The notes beneath the pieces are model-generated. The model was not told where the DNA came from, ran no database searches, and worked only from the letters and a program-made list of their open reading frames with translations. From Cryomorphaceae bacterium (GTDB lineage Bacteria > Bacteroidota > Bacteroidia > Flavobacteriales > Schleiferiaceae), in contig JAHEGI010000020.1 in the NCBI GenBank assembly GCA_024639785.1, positions 31,588 through 95,587 on the forward strand: a stretch of 64,000 nucleotides of DNA, written 5' to 3'. The position numbers and the translations under genes are program-made. Positions 44,225-53,399 of this stretch are shown piece after piece (the stretch's first letter is position 1; the number at the start of each line of letters is the position of its first letter).

Positions 44225-47209
44225 CTATTTTCCATTGACGGGCTTCTCCGTGATCGGGCGTCCTTGGGCCATCCAATCCGGCTGTGGGGCCCCTTTGAGG
44301 TAGTGGTCAAAGAACTCGCCCATGCGCTGGGAGAGGTCTTTTCGGTTCGCTCGGCGCATCAAATTGTGCTCCTCGTCGTTGTAGACCAGCATCCATACGG
44401 GCTTCTCTAAACGCTTCAGGGCCATGAAATACTCAATGCCTTGCGTGTAGGGCACCGCACCGTCATTGTCGTTGTGCATGATGAGCAAGGGCGTGTTTAC
44501 CTGATCGGCGAAGAAAACGGGGGAATTTTCGCGGTAGAGCTTTTCCTTTTCCCAAGGCGTAGCACCGATGCGCGATTGGGTCTTTTCGTACTGGAACTGG
44601 CGGGACATGCCGCTGCCGTAACGAATGCCACCATAAGCCGAAAACATATTGCTCACCGGCGCCCCGGCCATTCCACAGATGTAGCGGTCGGTTTGGGTCA
44701 CCAAGTAGGCCGTTTGATAGCCGCCCCAGCTCTGCCCTTGCAAGCCCATGCGCGATTCGTCTAAGCGGTCGTCGGACTTCAATGCCGCGTCGACCCCTTT
44801 GTTGATGCAGGCCAGTGCGCTCTTGCCCGGATGTCCGTCACGATAAATAATGTCCGGGATGAAGACCGCGTACCCGTTGCTGCAGAACCAGGATACATTC
44901 ACAGTGGATGCCGATGGTGCAGGCGTTTTGTAGTCGTGCAATTGGTCCGAATACGTCTCGTAGAAATACACCACCACGGGCAAACTCGCCTTCCCTGATG
45001 CGCCTTCGGGCGTGTAGAGCAAGCCCTGCAAATCGCGGCCCAAGGCCTTGTACGAGATCAGCTGCACTTCGGGCCAAACAAACGAATCCTGCTGCGGATT
45101 CACGTCCGTGAGTGACTTCACATCAAACTCCGAGGACGAGCCCTTTTCCTTGCCAAAATTGTAGACGTACAGATTGGGCGAAGATTGGACCGTTTCGCGC
45201 GTGAAGAGGAGCTTAGTGCCATAACGCGAGTACGTGTAGCCCGACTCAGAAAAATCCCCGGACGTCACGGGCTCCACCATGACATTGCTGCCCATGATGC
45301 CCATGGTGCCACGCAAGCCCCTGGGGCCGCCCTCTGAGGTAGCCGTATAGGCGTTGAACATATCCTTGAATCGCAGCACCTGCAGGCCGGTCTTCTTGGT
45401 GGGCTCATGGAAAAGGCGCACTACCAGGCTTTCATCCTGGCCATCCACGCAGGGGGAAGAACGGTATTCGGGCGAAACGACCCGCATGCGCGTTTGTGAT
45501 TTTCGGCCGTATTCCGTGAGCTGCCGTAGTTCTCCACTGGGCGAATAGCCCCAAATGTCAAACGCGTCATACACGACGAAGTAGCCCGTTCGGGTCCATC
45601 CAGGCGCGCCGTAGGGATAGGGATGTGCGGGGCTGTCATGCTCCTCATCGTAGACGGGATGCGGAATCGGAATCTGTACGGGATCGCCGAGGGTCAAGCC
45701 CACCACGCCGGGAAGCGTATCCGCTACCGCCACAAAAATCTGCTGCATGAACCAGGCACGCTTTACGAGGTCGTAGTAGGTCAAGGCATCGCCGTTTGGA
45801 CTCAGCTGGGGGGCACCTGCCGAGGTCATTTTCGTGCCAACGGGAACCGACAAGCCGGTGGCTACATGCACCAACTCCACGTCGTAGGGTAGCTGAACGT
45901 CCCAGCTGTACTGGGATTCGTAGGCTTCTTGCGAATAGCGAACCGTCAAGCCCCCCGTATTGTGCGAAGGCAAATTGGCCTCCGGGTAGGCCGGCGTCGT
46001 TACGGGGCGCAGCCCTTCGTTCGGGCTCCAGGCCATCCAAAGGGTAGGATTCTCCAAACTCCGTTTCCGCTTGGCTTGCAAGGACTGAATTTGGGCGTCG
46101 TGGTAGGTCCAAACGTCCAACTTGGCCCGCTCTTCCGGCAAGGTGGTCGAATCGTTCCACTCCGGAGCCTTCACCGTCTGGGTGATTTGGAAGGGGTAGG
46201 GATAGTCCGCCTCTCCGGTGGCACTATTAGCTAGGTAGGTATGCATTCGACCACCTGCATACGGCCCATAGCCAGGCGGCAACCCTGGACTATTGAACTC
46301 CGCAATGAGCATCGGGGTGCGGCGCTCAGGATGCACATCCCGGTACCACAGCGAGGGATAGGCTTGGTCTTTTCGGTCCTTTTTCTGGTAGATGATGCCG
46401 TTGAACGCAAAGGTGACGTTGGAGAACTCCACCGCGGTTTCAGCGACCTCCGGACGGTCCCAATGCAACTCGGCCAACTTGCTGTCTTTGTGCTCTGTGA
46501 TGATGTACCAGGTGGCGTAGAGGTTTTGCTCCTCTTTGGGGAAGCCCCAGTCCAGCACGCGGTCGAAGGCCATCAACGTATCCACCACAGGCGGATAAAA
46601 TTTCCAGCCAACCTCCCCTGTCTCTTCGTTGACCAGCTCTTCGTAGTCCATCCACACCGTCAAGAAATCGGCATGGGGCTTTTCCTTGTCTTTGGCGGGA
46701 CGTTCCAAAATAAGTTCGTCCGAGATGACTTCATTTTCATTGTAGCTCCCTTGAATCCCCCAGCGTGTGATGGCGCCCAAGGTATCCGTCCGCGCAATGC
46801 CTGTTGCGGCACCGGGCTCAAAGTAGAGCAAATAGGCCTGGGAGGTGGGAAGGTCGTCCTTCTTCGTTTTTTTCAGCTTGAGGCGGCGCATTTCCTCCTC
46901 GGCGGGATCCTGCTTAACGAGGAGCATGCCCGTGTTAGGAAGCCATTCGGCCCGGGAAACACGGGGAATGCGCGCAATCTCTTCGCCCGAAGCCAGCTGG
47001 TACACCGTGAGGTAGCCATCGCCTTCTTGAGGCGCTACGATCGCATAGGCCAAGTCGCCCATGCCATCCATGCCATAGGATTTTAGGCTTTCCCAGCGGT
47101 CATAGTCCGCATGCGCGAGGGGGTGTTTTTCAGGTGTAGCTACCGTCGCTTCTTGGCCATGCAAGGTGATGGCCAAAATCAATCCAAAGAGCGCTCCCCA
47201 AATCCTCAT
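44225..47209 (-). CDS. S9-family serine peptidase (prolyl-oligopeptidase/acylaminoacyl-peptidase type), exported
   Basis: 994 residues with a signal peptide (ALFGLILAITLHGQ), a long N-terminal region expected to form a beta-propeller and a C-terminal alpha/beta-hydrolase domain. The catalytic serine is in GQSWGGY (S827); the aspartate and histidine are likely in NDNDGAVPY and DEEHNLMR. Such enzymes trim oligopeptides in the periplasm. The ATG overlaps the yebC stop by four bases. It is larger than typical S9C enzymes because of the long propeller region. Confidence 0.92.
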   Translation of the reverse strand: MRIWGALFGLILAITLHGQEATVATPEKHPLAHADYDRWESLKSYGMDGMGDLAYAIVAPQEGDGYLTVYQLASGEEIARIPRVSRAEWLPNTGMLLVKQDPAEEEMRRLKLKKTKKDDLPTSQAYLLYFEPGAATGIARTDTLGAITRWGIQGSYNENEVISDELILERPAKDKEKPHADFLTVWMDYEELVNEETGEVGWKFYPPVVDTLMAFDRVLDWGFPKEEQNLYATWYIITEHKDSKLAELHWDRPEVAETAVEFSNVTFAFNGIIYQKKDRKDQAYPSLWYRDVHPERRTPMLIAEFNSPGLPPGYGPYAGGRMHTYLANSATGEADYPYPFQITQTVKAPEWNDSTTLPEERAKLDVWTYHDAQIQSLQAKRKRSLENPTLWMAWSPNEGLRPVTTPAYPEANLPSHNTGGLTVRYSQEAYESQYSWDVQLPYDVELVHVATGLSVPVGTKMTSAGAPQLSPNGDALTYYDLVKRAWFMQQIFVAVADTLPGVVGLTLGDPVQIPIPHPVYDEEHDSPAHPYPYGAPGWTRTGYFVVYDAFDIWGYSPSGELRQLTEYGRKSQTRMRVVSPEYRSSPCVDGQDESLVVRLFHEPTKKTGLQVLRFKDMFNAYTATSEGGPRGLRGTMGIMGSNVMVEPVTSGDFSESGYTYSRYGTKLLFTRETVQSSPNLYVYNFGKEKGSSSEFDVKSLTDVNPQQDSFVWPEVQLISYKALGRDLQGLLYTPEGASGKASLPVVVYFYETYSDQLHDYKTPAPSASTVNVSWFCSNGYAVFIPDIIYRDGHPGKSALACINKGVDAALKSDDRLDESRMGLQGQSWGGYQTAYLVTQTDRYICGMAGAPVSNMFSAYGGIRYGSGMSRQFQYEKTQSRIGATPWEKEKLYRENSPVFFADQVNTPLLIMHNDNDGAVPYTQGIEYFMALKRLEKPVWMLVYNDEEHNLMRRANRKDLSQRMGEFFDHYLKGAPQPDWMAQGRPITEKPVNGK

Positions 47210-47934
47210 CCCGCCATGGTATGATAGACGGCTTGGACGTCGTCATCCTCTTCGAGTTTTTCGATGAGTTTCTCGACCTCAGCTTGCTGCTCTTCGTTCA
47301 ATTCTTTGGTTTCCATTGGGATACGCTCAAAGCCGGAGTTCAAAATTTCAAATCCTTTTTCCTCCAATGCTTTGGTGATCGCCCCATATTCGGTAAATGG
47401 GCCATAAATCATCAAAAGATCAAGCCCTTTTTCTTCGTCGTGCTCCTCGAAAATCTCTTCTACGCCGAAGTCAATCATTTCAAATTCGAACTCCTCCAAG
47501 TCCGTCGTGCCTTTTGCCATTTTGAAAAAGCACTTGCGATCAAAGAGGAACTCCACGCTACCACTCGTGCCAAGGCTACCGTTGCACTTGTTGAAATATG
47601 AACGGACATTTCCAACTGTACGCGTCGTATTATCTGTCGCAGTCTCTACTAACACGGCAATGCCGTTGGGGCCATAGCCTTCGTAGACCATTTCCTTGTA
47701 ATCCGCTTGATCCTTACTCGAAGCACGCTTGATGGCGCGTTCGACGTTTTCCTTGGGCATGTTCGCATCGCGCGCGTTTTGCATCAAGGCCTTCAAGCGG
47801 CTGTTCGCATCCGGACTAGGACCGCTCTCTTTCACGGCCATAATGATGTCTTTGGTAATGCGGGTGAACACTTTGGCCATGGACGACCAACGTTTCATTT
47901 TGCGTGCTTTCCGGTATTCAAATGCGCGTCCCAT
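47206..47934 (-). CDS. yebC: YebC/PmpR-family protein
   Basis: 242 residues matching the YebC family from end to end: MGRAFEYRKARKMKRWSSMAK at the N-terminus (shown in part by AFEYRKARK), DANMPKENVERAIKRA, and the acidic C-terminus. The family was described as transcriptional regulators and, more recently, as factors that help ribosomes through proline-rich stretches. Coupled to the S9 peptidase gene by ATGA. Confidence 0.95.
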   Translation of the reverse strand: MGRAFEYRKARKMKRWSSMAKVFTRITKDIIMAVKESGPSPDANSRLKALMQNARDANMPKENVERAIKRASSKDQADYKEMVYEGYGPNGIAVLVETATDNTTRTVGNVRSYFNKCNGSLGTSGSVEFLFDRKCFFKMAKGTTDLEEFEFEMIDFGVEEIFEEHDEEKGLDLLMIYGPFTEYGAITKALEEKGFEILNSGFERIPMETKELNEEQQAEVEKLIEKLEEDDDVQAVYHTMAG

Positions 47935-48137
47935 GCAGGGGAAAGAGTTAAGGGGTTAACGAGTAAAAAGGCTAGCGAGCAAAAGGATTTAAGGGAATAG
48001 GATTGTTGGATTCAACGCTTTTACCTTCGGGTCTTTGTGTGCTTCTGGCCTTTCGATGAAGTACAAATGTAGGGTATGGTGGGCTCACTGATTTGCAGAA
48101 AGCATGTAAAGACCCGTAGCACTGGGAAGGGCTGGGT
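47935..48137. repeat. Intergenic tract with GGCTAGCGAGC and TTTAAGGG words
   Basis: 203 bases between yebC and korB with no credible gene. 47941-48000 is built of short imperfect words (gttaaggggttaacgag, ggctagcgagc at 47970-47980, tttaaggg at 47988-47995) that resemble the tract at 28907-29060. The rest, 48001-48137, shows nothing I can name. Confidence 0.35.
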
Positions 48138-49103
48138 TTACGAGACGGTCCAGGTCCTTCCCATCGCCAAGACGTCCTCAAAACTTCGAGTGTCCTTATG
48201 GGCTAAATGCACCTGTTGCTCAAATACGGGTCGATCCTCTCGGTAGAGGATTCCAAAGGGACGCAGATCTTCGGTCATTCGTGCTAAGGCATAGGCCTTC
48301 ATCGGGTCGCGCTCATCATGAATCCAACATTCACTTGCGGATCGCTCAGCGAGCGAAACGACTTTGACTTGACTTCCCTCTAGAATCAAACCGCGATCCA
48401 ATTCTGCACCGAAGGTGATTGGTTCGCCATGGTGTAAAAAAATGGCATGATCGCTCTGGCTCTTTTTGTCCGTGAACTGCTCAAACGCTCCATCATGGAA
48501 TACGTTGCAGTTTTGATAGATTTCGACCAATGCCGATCCTTCATGCGCTTTGGAAGCGGCCAAGACTTCTCGAAGATGGGCTGGATGTCGATCCATGCTT
48601 CGGGCCAAGAACGTGGCGCCCGCGCCTAAAGCCAAAGTTTGTGGATTCACCGGATGGTCAACACTCCCAAGCGGAGTAGACTTTGACACAGATCCTGATC
48701 GACTTGTCGGCGAATACTGGCCCTTGGTTAGGCCATAGATCTCGTTGTTAAAAAGCAAAATAGGCACCCCTACATTCCGACGCAAGGCATGAATCAGATG
48801 ATTCCCTCCAATACTCAACGCATCCCCATCTCCGGTGATCAACCACACATCCAAGGAGGGGTTTGCCAATTTTATCCCCGTCGCCACGGCGGGCGCTCTT
48901 CCATGAAGGCTATGCATCCCATAGGCGTGGACATAATAGGGTAAACGGCTTGCGCAGCCAATTCCAGATATCACTACGGTTTGGCTCGGATCCGCTCCAA
49001 TTAGCGCGAGCACCTCGGTGAACTGCTTCAAGACGGAGTAATCTCCACAGCCAGGGCACCAGCGGACCTCTTGATCGGATAAATAGTCTTTACCTGTTCT
49101 CAT
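48138..49103 (-). CDS. korB: 2-oxoacid:ferredoxin oxidoreductase, beta subunit
   Basis: 321-residue thiamine-diphosphate-binding subunit, with CPGCGD near the N-terminus (C16, C19), the GDGDALSIGGNH cofactor motif and LLFNNEIYGLTKGQ. With KorA it oxidises a 2-oxoacid, probably 2-oxoglutarate, to the acyl-CoA and reduces ferredoxin. Substrate is inferred from the two-subunit form. It overlaps korA by four bases. Confidence 0.93.
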   Translation of the reverse strand: MRTGKDYLSDQEVRWCPGCGDYSVLKQFTEVLALIGADPSQTVVISGIGCASRLPYYVHAYGMHSLHGRAPAVATGIKLANPSLDVWLITGDGDALSIGGNHLIHALRRNVGVPILLFNNEIYGLTKGQYSPTSRSGSVSKSTPLGSVDHPVNPQTLALGAGATFLARSMDRHPAHLREVLAASKAHEGSALVEIYQNCNVFHDGAFEQFTDKKSQSDHAIFLHHGEPITFGAELDRGLILEGSQVKVVSLAERSASECWIHDERDPMKAYALARMTEDLRPFGILYREDRPVFEQQVHLAHKDTRSFEDVLAMGRTWTVS

Positions 49104-50917
49104 GAGGCGGATATATAAGGGACAATACGCGCTTGAAGCTCGCTTGCCGTGAACGGCTGACCACTCGTTTTTCCAAGAAAATGGAGGTCCTGCTGTGTTT
49201 GACTTCTGAGCACTTGAACCAATTGCCCTTCGTTCATTTCGGCCACCACCACCTGACTAAAGCCCGTCATAAAGGAGATCACCTCAGGATGAAGCGGGAA
49301 CAAATGTTTTAGGTGCAAATGCGTGATGGAATGGCCTTGATCTCGAAGGTTTTCGACTGCTGTCCGAATCGCCCCGTAGGTGCTGCCCCAACCAATAAGC
49401 AAAACCTCTCCTTTAGACTCCCCTACTTCGACGCAAAGCGGACCATAGAAGCGGGTAACTGCTTGTACTTTGGCCGCGCGTTGTTGAATCATCGATTGGT
49501 GATTCTTCGGATCATACGAGACATGACCAGTCTGGTCCTCGGTTTCTAAGCCCCCCACGCGGTGCATCCCTTCTGGAGTCCCTGGGATAATCCACGGCCG
49601 GACCCCATGGGCATCTCGGGCATAGGGTGCCCGGTGTATATCCGATTTGGGCGCTTCAATGCGTCGCATTTGCTCAGGATCGGGGAGTCGAAATGGCTCG
49701 GCGCTATTGGCGATATAGGCATCGGAAAGTAGCATGACTGGGGTCATAGACTCCACGGCCATTTTTGCCGCTAATAAGACATCATCAAGGGCTTCCCCCG
49801 TGCGCTTAATGGCCATAACGGGCATGGGGGCTTCTCCATGGCGACCATACAGGGCCTGTAGCAGGTCGGACTGCTCCATTTTCGTGGGCAATCCCGTACT
49901 CGGGCCTCCGCGTTGCACGTTGATGACTAAGAGGGGCAATTCCATCATGACGGCCAACCCTAACCCTTCTCCTTTGAGACTGATTCCCGGACCCGAAGAA
50001 GCTGTTGCTCCAAGGTTACCTGCATAGGAAGCGCCTATGGCTGCCGTGATGGATGCAATTTCATCCTCTGCCTGAAAAGGCAGCACGCCTGCAGGGCGAA
50101 TCCGAGCTAATTCATGGAGGATGTCAGAGGCCGGGGTAATCGGGTAGCCGGCATACAAGACCTGACGGCCCAGCTGGCGAGCGACGGCAGCCAATCCGAG
50201 CGCCATGGCTTGACTTCCAGAAAGTGTTTTATACGTACCCGGCAGCGCTTTGCGCTGAGGCACTTCTCGCTTGTAGGCGGTCCATTCCGCCGTTTCGCCG
50301 AGGTGGTACCCCGCGCGAAATGCCAAAACATTCGCTGCGCCTAGATCCCCCTGAAATTGACGCTGAAGATCCGCCTCCATAGCCGGCGCCGATTGTCCGT
50401 AGAGCCACGTGAGCAGCCCCAAGATGGTCATGTTCTTGGCTCGGGACTTCTCTTTGCCCGACAAGCTCTGATCCTTAAGCGCTTCTGAAGTGATTTTTTT
50501 AAAGTCCACCTCCAGCACTTGAAAGTTGGATTTGGCTTGTTCCAGCGGATCCTCATTCGCATCGACGCCCGCAATGGCTTTGGAACGCGCATCAAATCCA
50601 TCAATGGACGCGAGGAGCAAGCCTCCGGACTTGAGCTTGTGTTGATGCTTAATCCACCCGGCCACGTTGAAAGCAACAAATACATCCGCCGCATCGCCCG
50701 GGTCAAAGATGGCTTCACTCGCCATCTGGAATTGGAAGCCTGACACCCCAGAGATGGTCCCTTGAGGGGCGCGAATCTCTGCTGGAAAATCGCTCAAGGT
50801 GCGAACGTCCTGTCCACTCTGAGCCGCGGCACGAATCAGTTGCGAACCCAGCAACTGGATCCCATCACCGGAGTCGCCTGCCATGAGTACGACCAAGTGG
50901 GAAAGTACTTTAGTCAT
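49100..50917 (-). CDS. korA: 2-oxoacid:ferredoxin oxidoreductase, fused gamma-alpha subunit
   Basis: 605 residues. The N-terminal gamma domain (about 1-185; GDSGDGIQLLGSQLIRAA, FPAEIRAPQGT) is fused to the alpha (pyrimidine-binding) domain starting near GSQAMALGLAAVA, with GYPITPASDILHELA and EDEIASITAAIGASYAG. This fused form is typical of Kor-type enzymes in Bacteroidota. The start overlaps the NifU gene stop by eight bases. Confidence 0.94.
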   Translation of the reverse strand: MTKVLSHLVVLMAGDSGDGIQLLGSQLIRAAAQSGQDVRTLSDFPAEIRAPQGTISGVSGFQFQMASEAIFDPGDAADVFVAFNVAGWIKHQHKLKSGGLLLASIDGFDARSKAIAGVDANEDPLEQAKSNFQVLEVDFKKITSEALKDQSLSGKEKSRAKNMTILGLLTWLYGQSAPAMEADLQRQFQGDLGAANVLAFRAGYHLGETAEWTAYKREVPQRKALPGTYKTLSGSQAMALGLAAVARQLGRQVLYAGYPITPASDILHELARIRPAGVLPFQAEDEIASITAAIGASYAGNLGATASSGPGISLKGEGLGLAVMMELPLLVINVQRGGPSTGLPTKMEQSDLLQALYGRHGEAPMPVMAIKRTGEALDDVLLAAKMAVESMTPVMLLSDAYIANSAEPFRLPDPEQMRRIEAPKSDIHRAPYARDAHGVRPWIIPGTPEGMHRVGGLETEDQTGHVSYDPKNHQSMIQQRAAKVQAVTRFYGPLCVEVGESKGEVLLIGWGSTYGAIRTAVENLRDQGHSITHLHLKHLFPLHPEVISFMTGFSQVVVAEMNEGQLVQVLRSQTQQDLHFLGKTSGQPFTASELQARIVPYISAS

Positions 50918-51146
50918 GGCTATGAATCACCGCGATAACTTCGGGCGCGTATTTCTTAATCGTGGTTTCTACCCCGTTTTTGAGGGTCATTTGATTCACG
51001 GAACAGCCAGCACAGGCACCTAGCAGTCGTACTTTAACTTCATGGCATTCGGTGATTTCCGCCAATTGGATGTCACCCCCATCATTCTGAAGGAAGGGGC
51101 GTATTTCATCCAATGCGCGGTGCACGCGATCCAAGAGGTCACTCAT
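50910..51146 (-). CDS. NifU C-terminal domain protein (Nfu-type Fe-S carrier)
   Basis: 78 residues: the complete Nfu domain with ALDEIRPFLQNDGGDIQL and the cluster-binding CAGC. Nfu proteins hand 4Fe-4S clusters to target enzymes. It is coupled to mrp (four-base overlap) and to korA (eight-base overlap), so it is well placed to deliver clusters to this operon's oxidoreductase partners. Confidence 0.95.
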   Translation of the reverse strand: MSDLLDRVHRALDEIRPFLQNDGGDIQLAEITECHEVKVRLLGACAGCSVNQMTLKNGVETTIKKYAPEVIAVIHSHD

Positions 51147-52282
51147 ACTTTTCGAGGGCGGGTTTTGCAGCCAGCCATGGTCGTGATTCGAACGGCTTCG
51201 GTGGGTGGTAAATTTTCAATGCGATCTGCTAAGGAGGAAATCATATTCTGAGCCACGTGCGTGAACGCCTCAACGGTTGGTCCGGCCGGCTGCAATGCAG
51301 CGGGATGGCCGACATCTCCTGCCTCGCGGATGCTCTGAACTAAGGGGATTTCTCCGAGGAAAGGAACCTCTAATTGATGGGCCAATTGCTGAGCTCCTTC
51401 TTTTCCAAAAAGGTAGTACTTCATTTCGGGTAGCTCAGCCGGGGTGAAGTAAGCCATGTTTTCGACCATACCAAGAACGGGAATCTGGATGGCCTCCATT
51501 TGGAACATCCCTACCCCCTTTCGCGCATCGGCGAGCGCCACATGCTGAGGGGTCGAAACGACGACTGCCCCGGTGATGGGCAAGGCTTGAACCATACTCA
51601 AATGAATGTCTCCCGTTCCAGGAGGCAAATCAATGAGCAAGAAGTCCAATTCGCCCCAATGGGTTTCCTGCAGCATTTGGTTGAGCGCCTTGGTGGCCAT
51701 GGGGCCGCGCCAGACAACGGCTTGGTCTGTACCGGCAAAAAAACCGATCGACATGACTTTTACTCCATAAGATTCGACGGGTTCCATTTTGCGAACCCCC
51801 TCTACTTCAATCCCTCCTGGTCGGTCACTCATCACGTCAAACATGAGCGGCATGGAGGGGCCGTAGATGTCTGCATCAAGGATGCCTACCTTGAATCCCA
51901 TGCCCGCTAGGGTTACCCCTAGGTTCGCTGTCAGGGTGGATTTACCTACCCCTCCTTTGCCCGAGGCAATCGCGACAACATGCGAAATACCTGGAATAGC
52001 CTTACCTCGAAGGACCGTACTTTCCGGGGTTTCGGGAGCTTCTACAATGAGATGAATCTTCACCTGAAGTTTGGGGTCAATCCGCGCATGCAATGCTTGG
52101 AGCACCTCTACTTCTAATTTTTTCTTTTGGTGCAACACGGGGCTGTCACAAATGACATCCACCATTACTTCGTTCCCCATGATTTGAACATTGCGCAAAC
52201 CATTAGACGCCATGAGGAGTCCCTTGCCTGAAGCATTGGATACGGCAGATAGGGCTTCTTCCACTTGTTTTCGTGTGACCAT
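51143..52282 (-). CDS. mrp: Mrp/ApbC-family Fe-S carrier ATPase
   Basis: 379 residues. An N-terminal DUF59 (MIP18-like) domain (about 1-90) precedes a deviant Walker A ATPase domain, ASGKGGVGKSTLTANL, with DADIYGPSMP and the IDLPPGTGDIHL motif. Unusually for many Mrp proteins, the cluster-binding CxxC is not obvious in the usual place, although ApbC-type proteins often bind clusters at a dimer-interface CxxC. First gene of mrp-nifU-korA-korB, with TAATTTTG four bases before the ATG. Confidence 0.93.
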   Translation of the reverse strand: MVTRKQVEEALSAVSNASGKGLLMASNGLRNVQIMGNEVMVDVICDSPVLHQKKKLEVEVLQALHARIDPKLQVKIHLIVEAPETPESTVLRGKAIPGISHVVAIASGKGGVGKSTLTANLGVTLAGMGFKVGILDADIYGPSMPLMFDVMSDRPGGIEVEGVRKMEPVESYGVKVMSIGFFAGTDQAVVWRGPMATKALNQMLQETHWGELDFLLIDLPPGTGDIHLSMVQALPITGAVVVSTPQHVALADARKGVGMFQMEAIQIPVLGMVENMAYFTPAELPEMKYYLFGKEGAQQLAHQLEVPFLGEIPLVQSIREAGDVGHPAALQPAGPTVEAFTHVAQNMISSLADRIENLPPTEAVRITTMAGCKTRPRKV

Positions 52283-52286
52283 AGCG

Positions 52287-52294
52287 CAAAATTA
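52287..52294 (-). promoter_or_regulatory. -7 promoter element for mrp-nifU-korAB
   Basis: Minus strand TAATTTTG (exact TAnnTTTG), four bases before the mrp ATG, in the 52-base gap after rlmN. Confidence 0.55.
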
Positions 52295-52334
52295 CGGCGG
52301 AAGGTCGGGAAGCCCGTGACTTTTATCAGGTAAT

Positions 52335-53399
52335 CTACTCGACCACCGCTTCCAAGCCTTCGGGCAAAGTCTTATTCGCCAGCTGACCGCAGGCGGCATC
52401 GATGTCCTTCCCGCGAGAGCGACGCACTTTGGCCGTCACACCAATTCGATCCAACGCGCGGACATACGCCTCGAGGACTTCGGGGTCCGCTTGCTGAAAC
52501 CGCTCATCCCCAATGGCATTGTACTCGATGAGATTCACCTTGCACGGGATGCGTTTGCACAATTGTACCAAGGCGTCGATGTCTTCGACCGCATCATTTA
52601 CCCCTTTCCAAACCACATACTCAAACGTGATTCTCCGCTTGGTCATGCGGTACCAATAATCCAAAGATTCTTGAAGCACGGCAATTGGAGCCGCATCATT
52701 AATGGGCATAATCTGCGAACGCACCACATCGCGGGCGGAGTGCAAACTCACCGCCAAATTGAACTTCACGCCATCATCCGCTAATCGCTTGATCATTTTG
52801 GGCAATCCCACGGTGGATAAGGTGATCCGACGAGGCGATAGTCCGAGACCCTCCGGTTGGGTAATTTTCTCAATCGCGGTCAACACATTCGCATAGTTCA
52901 TCAGCGGCTCGCCCATCCCCATGAAGACAATGTTGGTCAAAGGGCGACCAAAGTGCTCCAAGCCCTGCTGGTGAATGGATCGAACTTGGTCATAAATTTC
53001 ATCCGGCTCCAGATTCCGCATGCGCTTGAGTCGGGCCGTCGCGCAGAAGGCACAATTCAAGGAGCAACCCACTTGAGAGCTCACACAGGCGGTGATCCGC
53101 TTTTCGGTAGGAATGAGGACCGATTCAACAATCAGTCCATCGGGGAGTTTCACGGCATTTTTGATGGTGCCATCTTCCGAGTGCTGTGCTTTTGCCAACG
53201 CATTGGGCCGAATGGCATAGGAAGATTCCAAGCGTTCCACGAGACTGCGCGGGATATTCCGCATGTCCGAAATATGATGCACGCCTTTGGCCCAAATCCA
53301 ATCATAGACTTGCGCGGCCCGAAAACCAGGCTCGCCCCATTCGGAAAACAAGGCTTCCAAATCTGCCTTACTCAGGCTTCGCAAATTTTTCAATGCCAT
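52335..53399 (-). CDS. rlmN: Dual-specificity 23S rRNA/tRNA A2-methyltransferase RlmN
   Basis: 354-residue radical SAM enzyme that methylates A2503 of 23S rRNA and A37 of some tRNAs. The radical SAM cluster motif is CSLNCAFC in VSSQVGCSLNCAFCAT, GMGEPLMNY follows, and the methyl-carrying cysteine is likely that in AACGQLA near the C-terminus. Its start shares one base with the stop of the preceding unknown gene (TAATG). Confidence 0.96.
   Translation of the reverse strand: MALKNLRSLSKADLEALFSEWGEPGFRAAQVYDWIWAKGVHHISDMRNIPRSLVERLESSYAIRPNALAKAQHSEDGTIKNAVKLPDGLIVESVLIPTEKRITACVSSQVGCSLNCAFCATARLKRMRNLEPDEIYDQVRSIHQQGLEHFGRPLTNIVFMGMGEPLMNYANVLTAIEKITQPEGLGLSPRRITLSTVGLPKMIKRLADDGVKFNLAVSLHSARDVVRSQIMPINDAAPIAVLQESLDYWYRMTKRRITFEYVVWKGVNDAVEDIDALVQLCKRIPCKVNLIEYNAIGDERFQQADPEVLEAYVRALDRIGVTAKVRRSRGKDIDAACGQLANKTLPEGLEAVVE

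Noticed and set aside
46241..47086. 281-codon plus-strand frame opposite the S9 peptidase
   Set aside because: No signal, motif or start context; the minus-strand peptidase is unambiguous.
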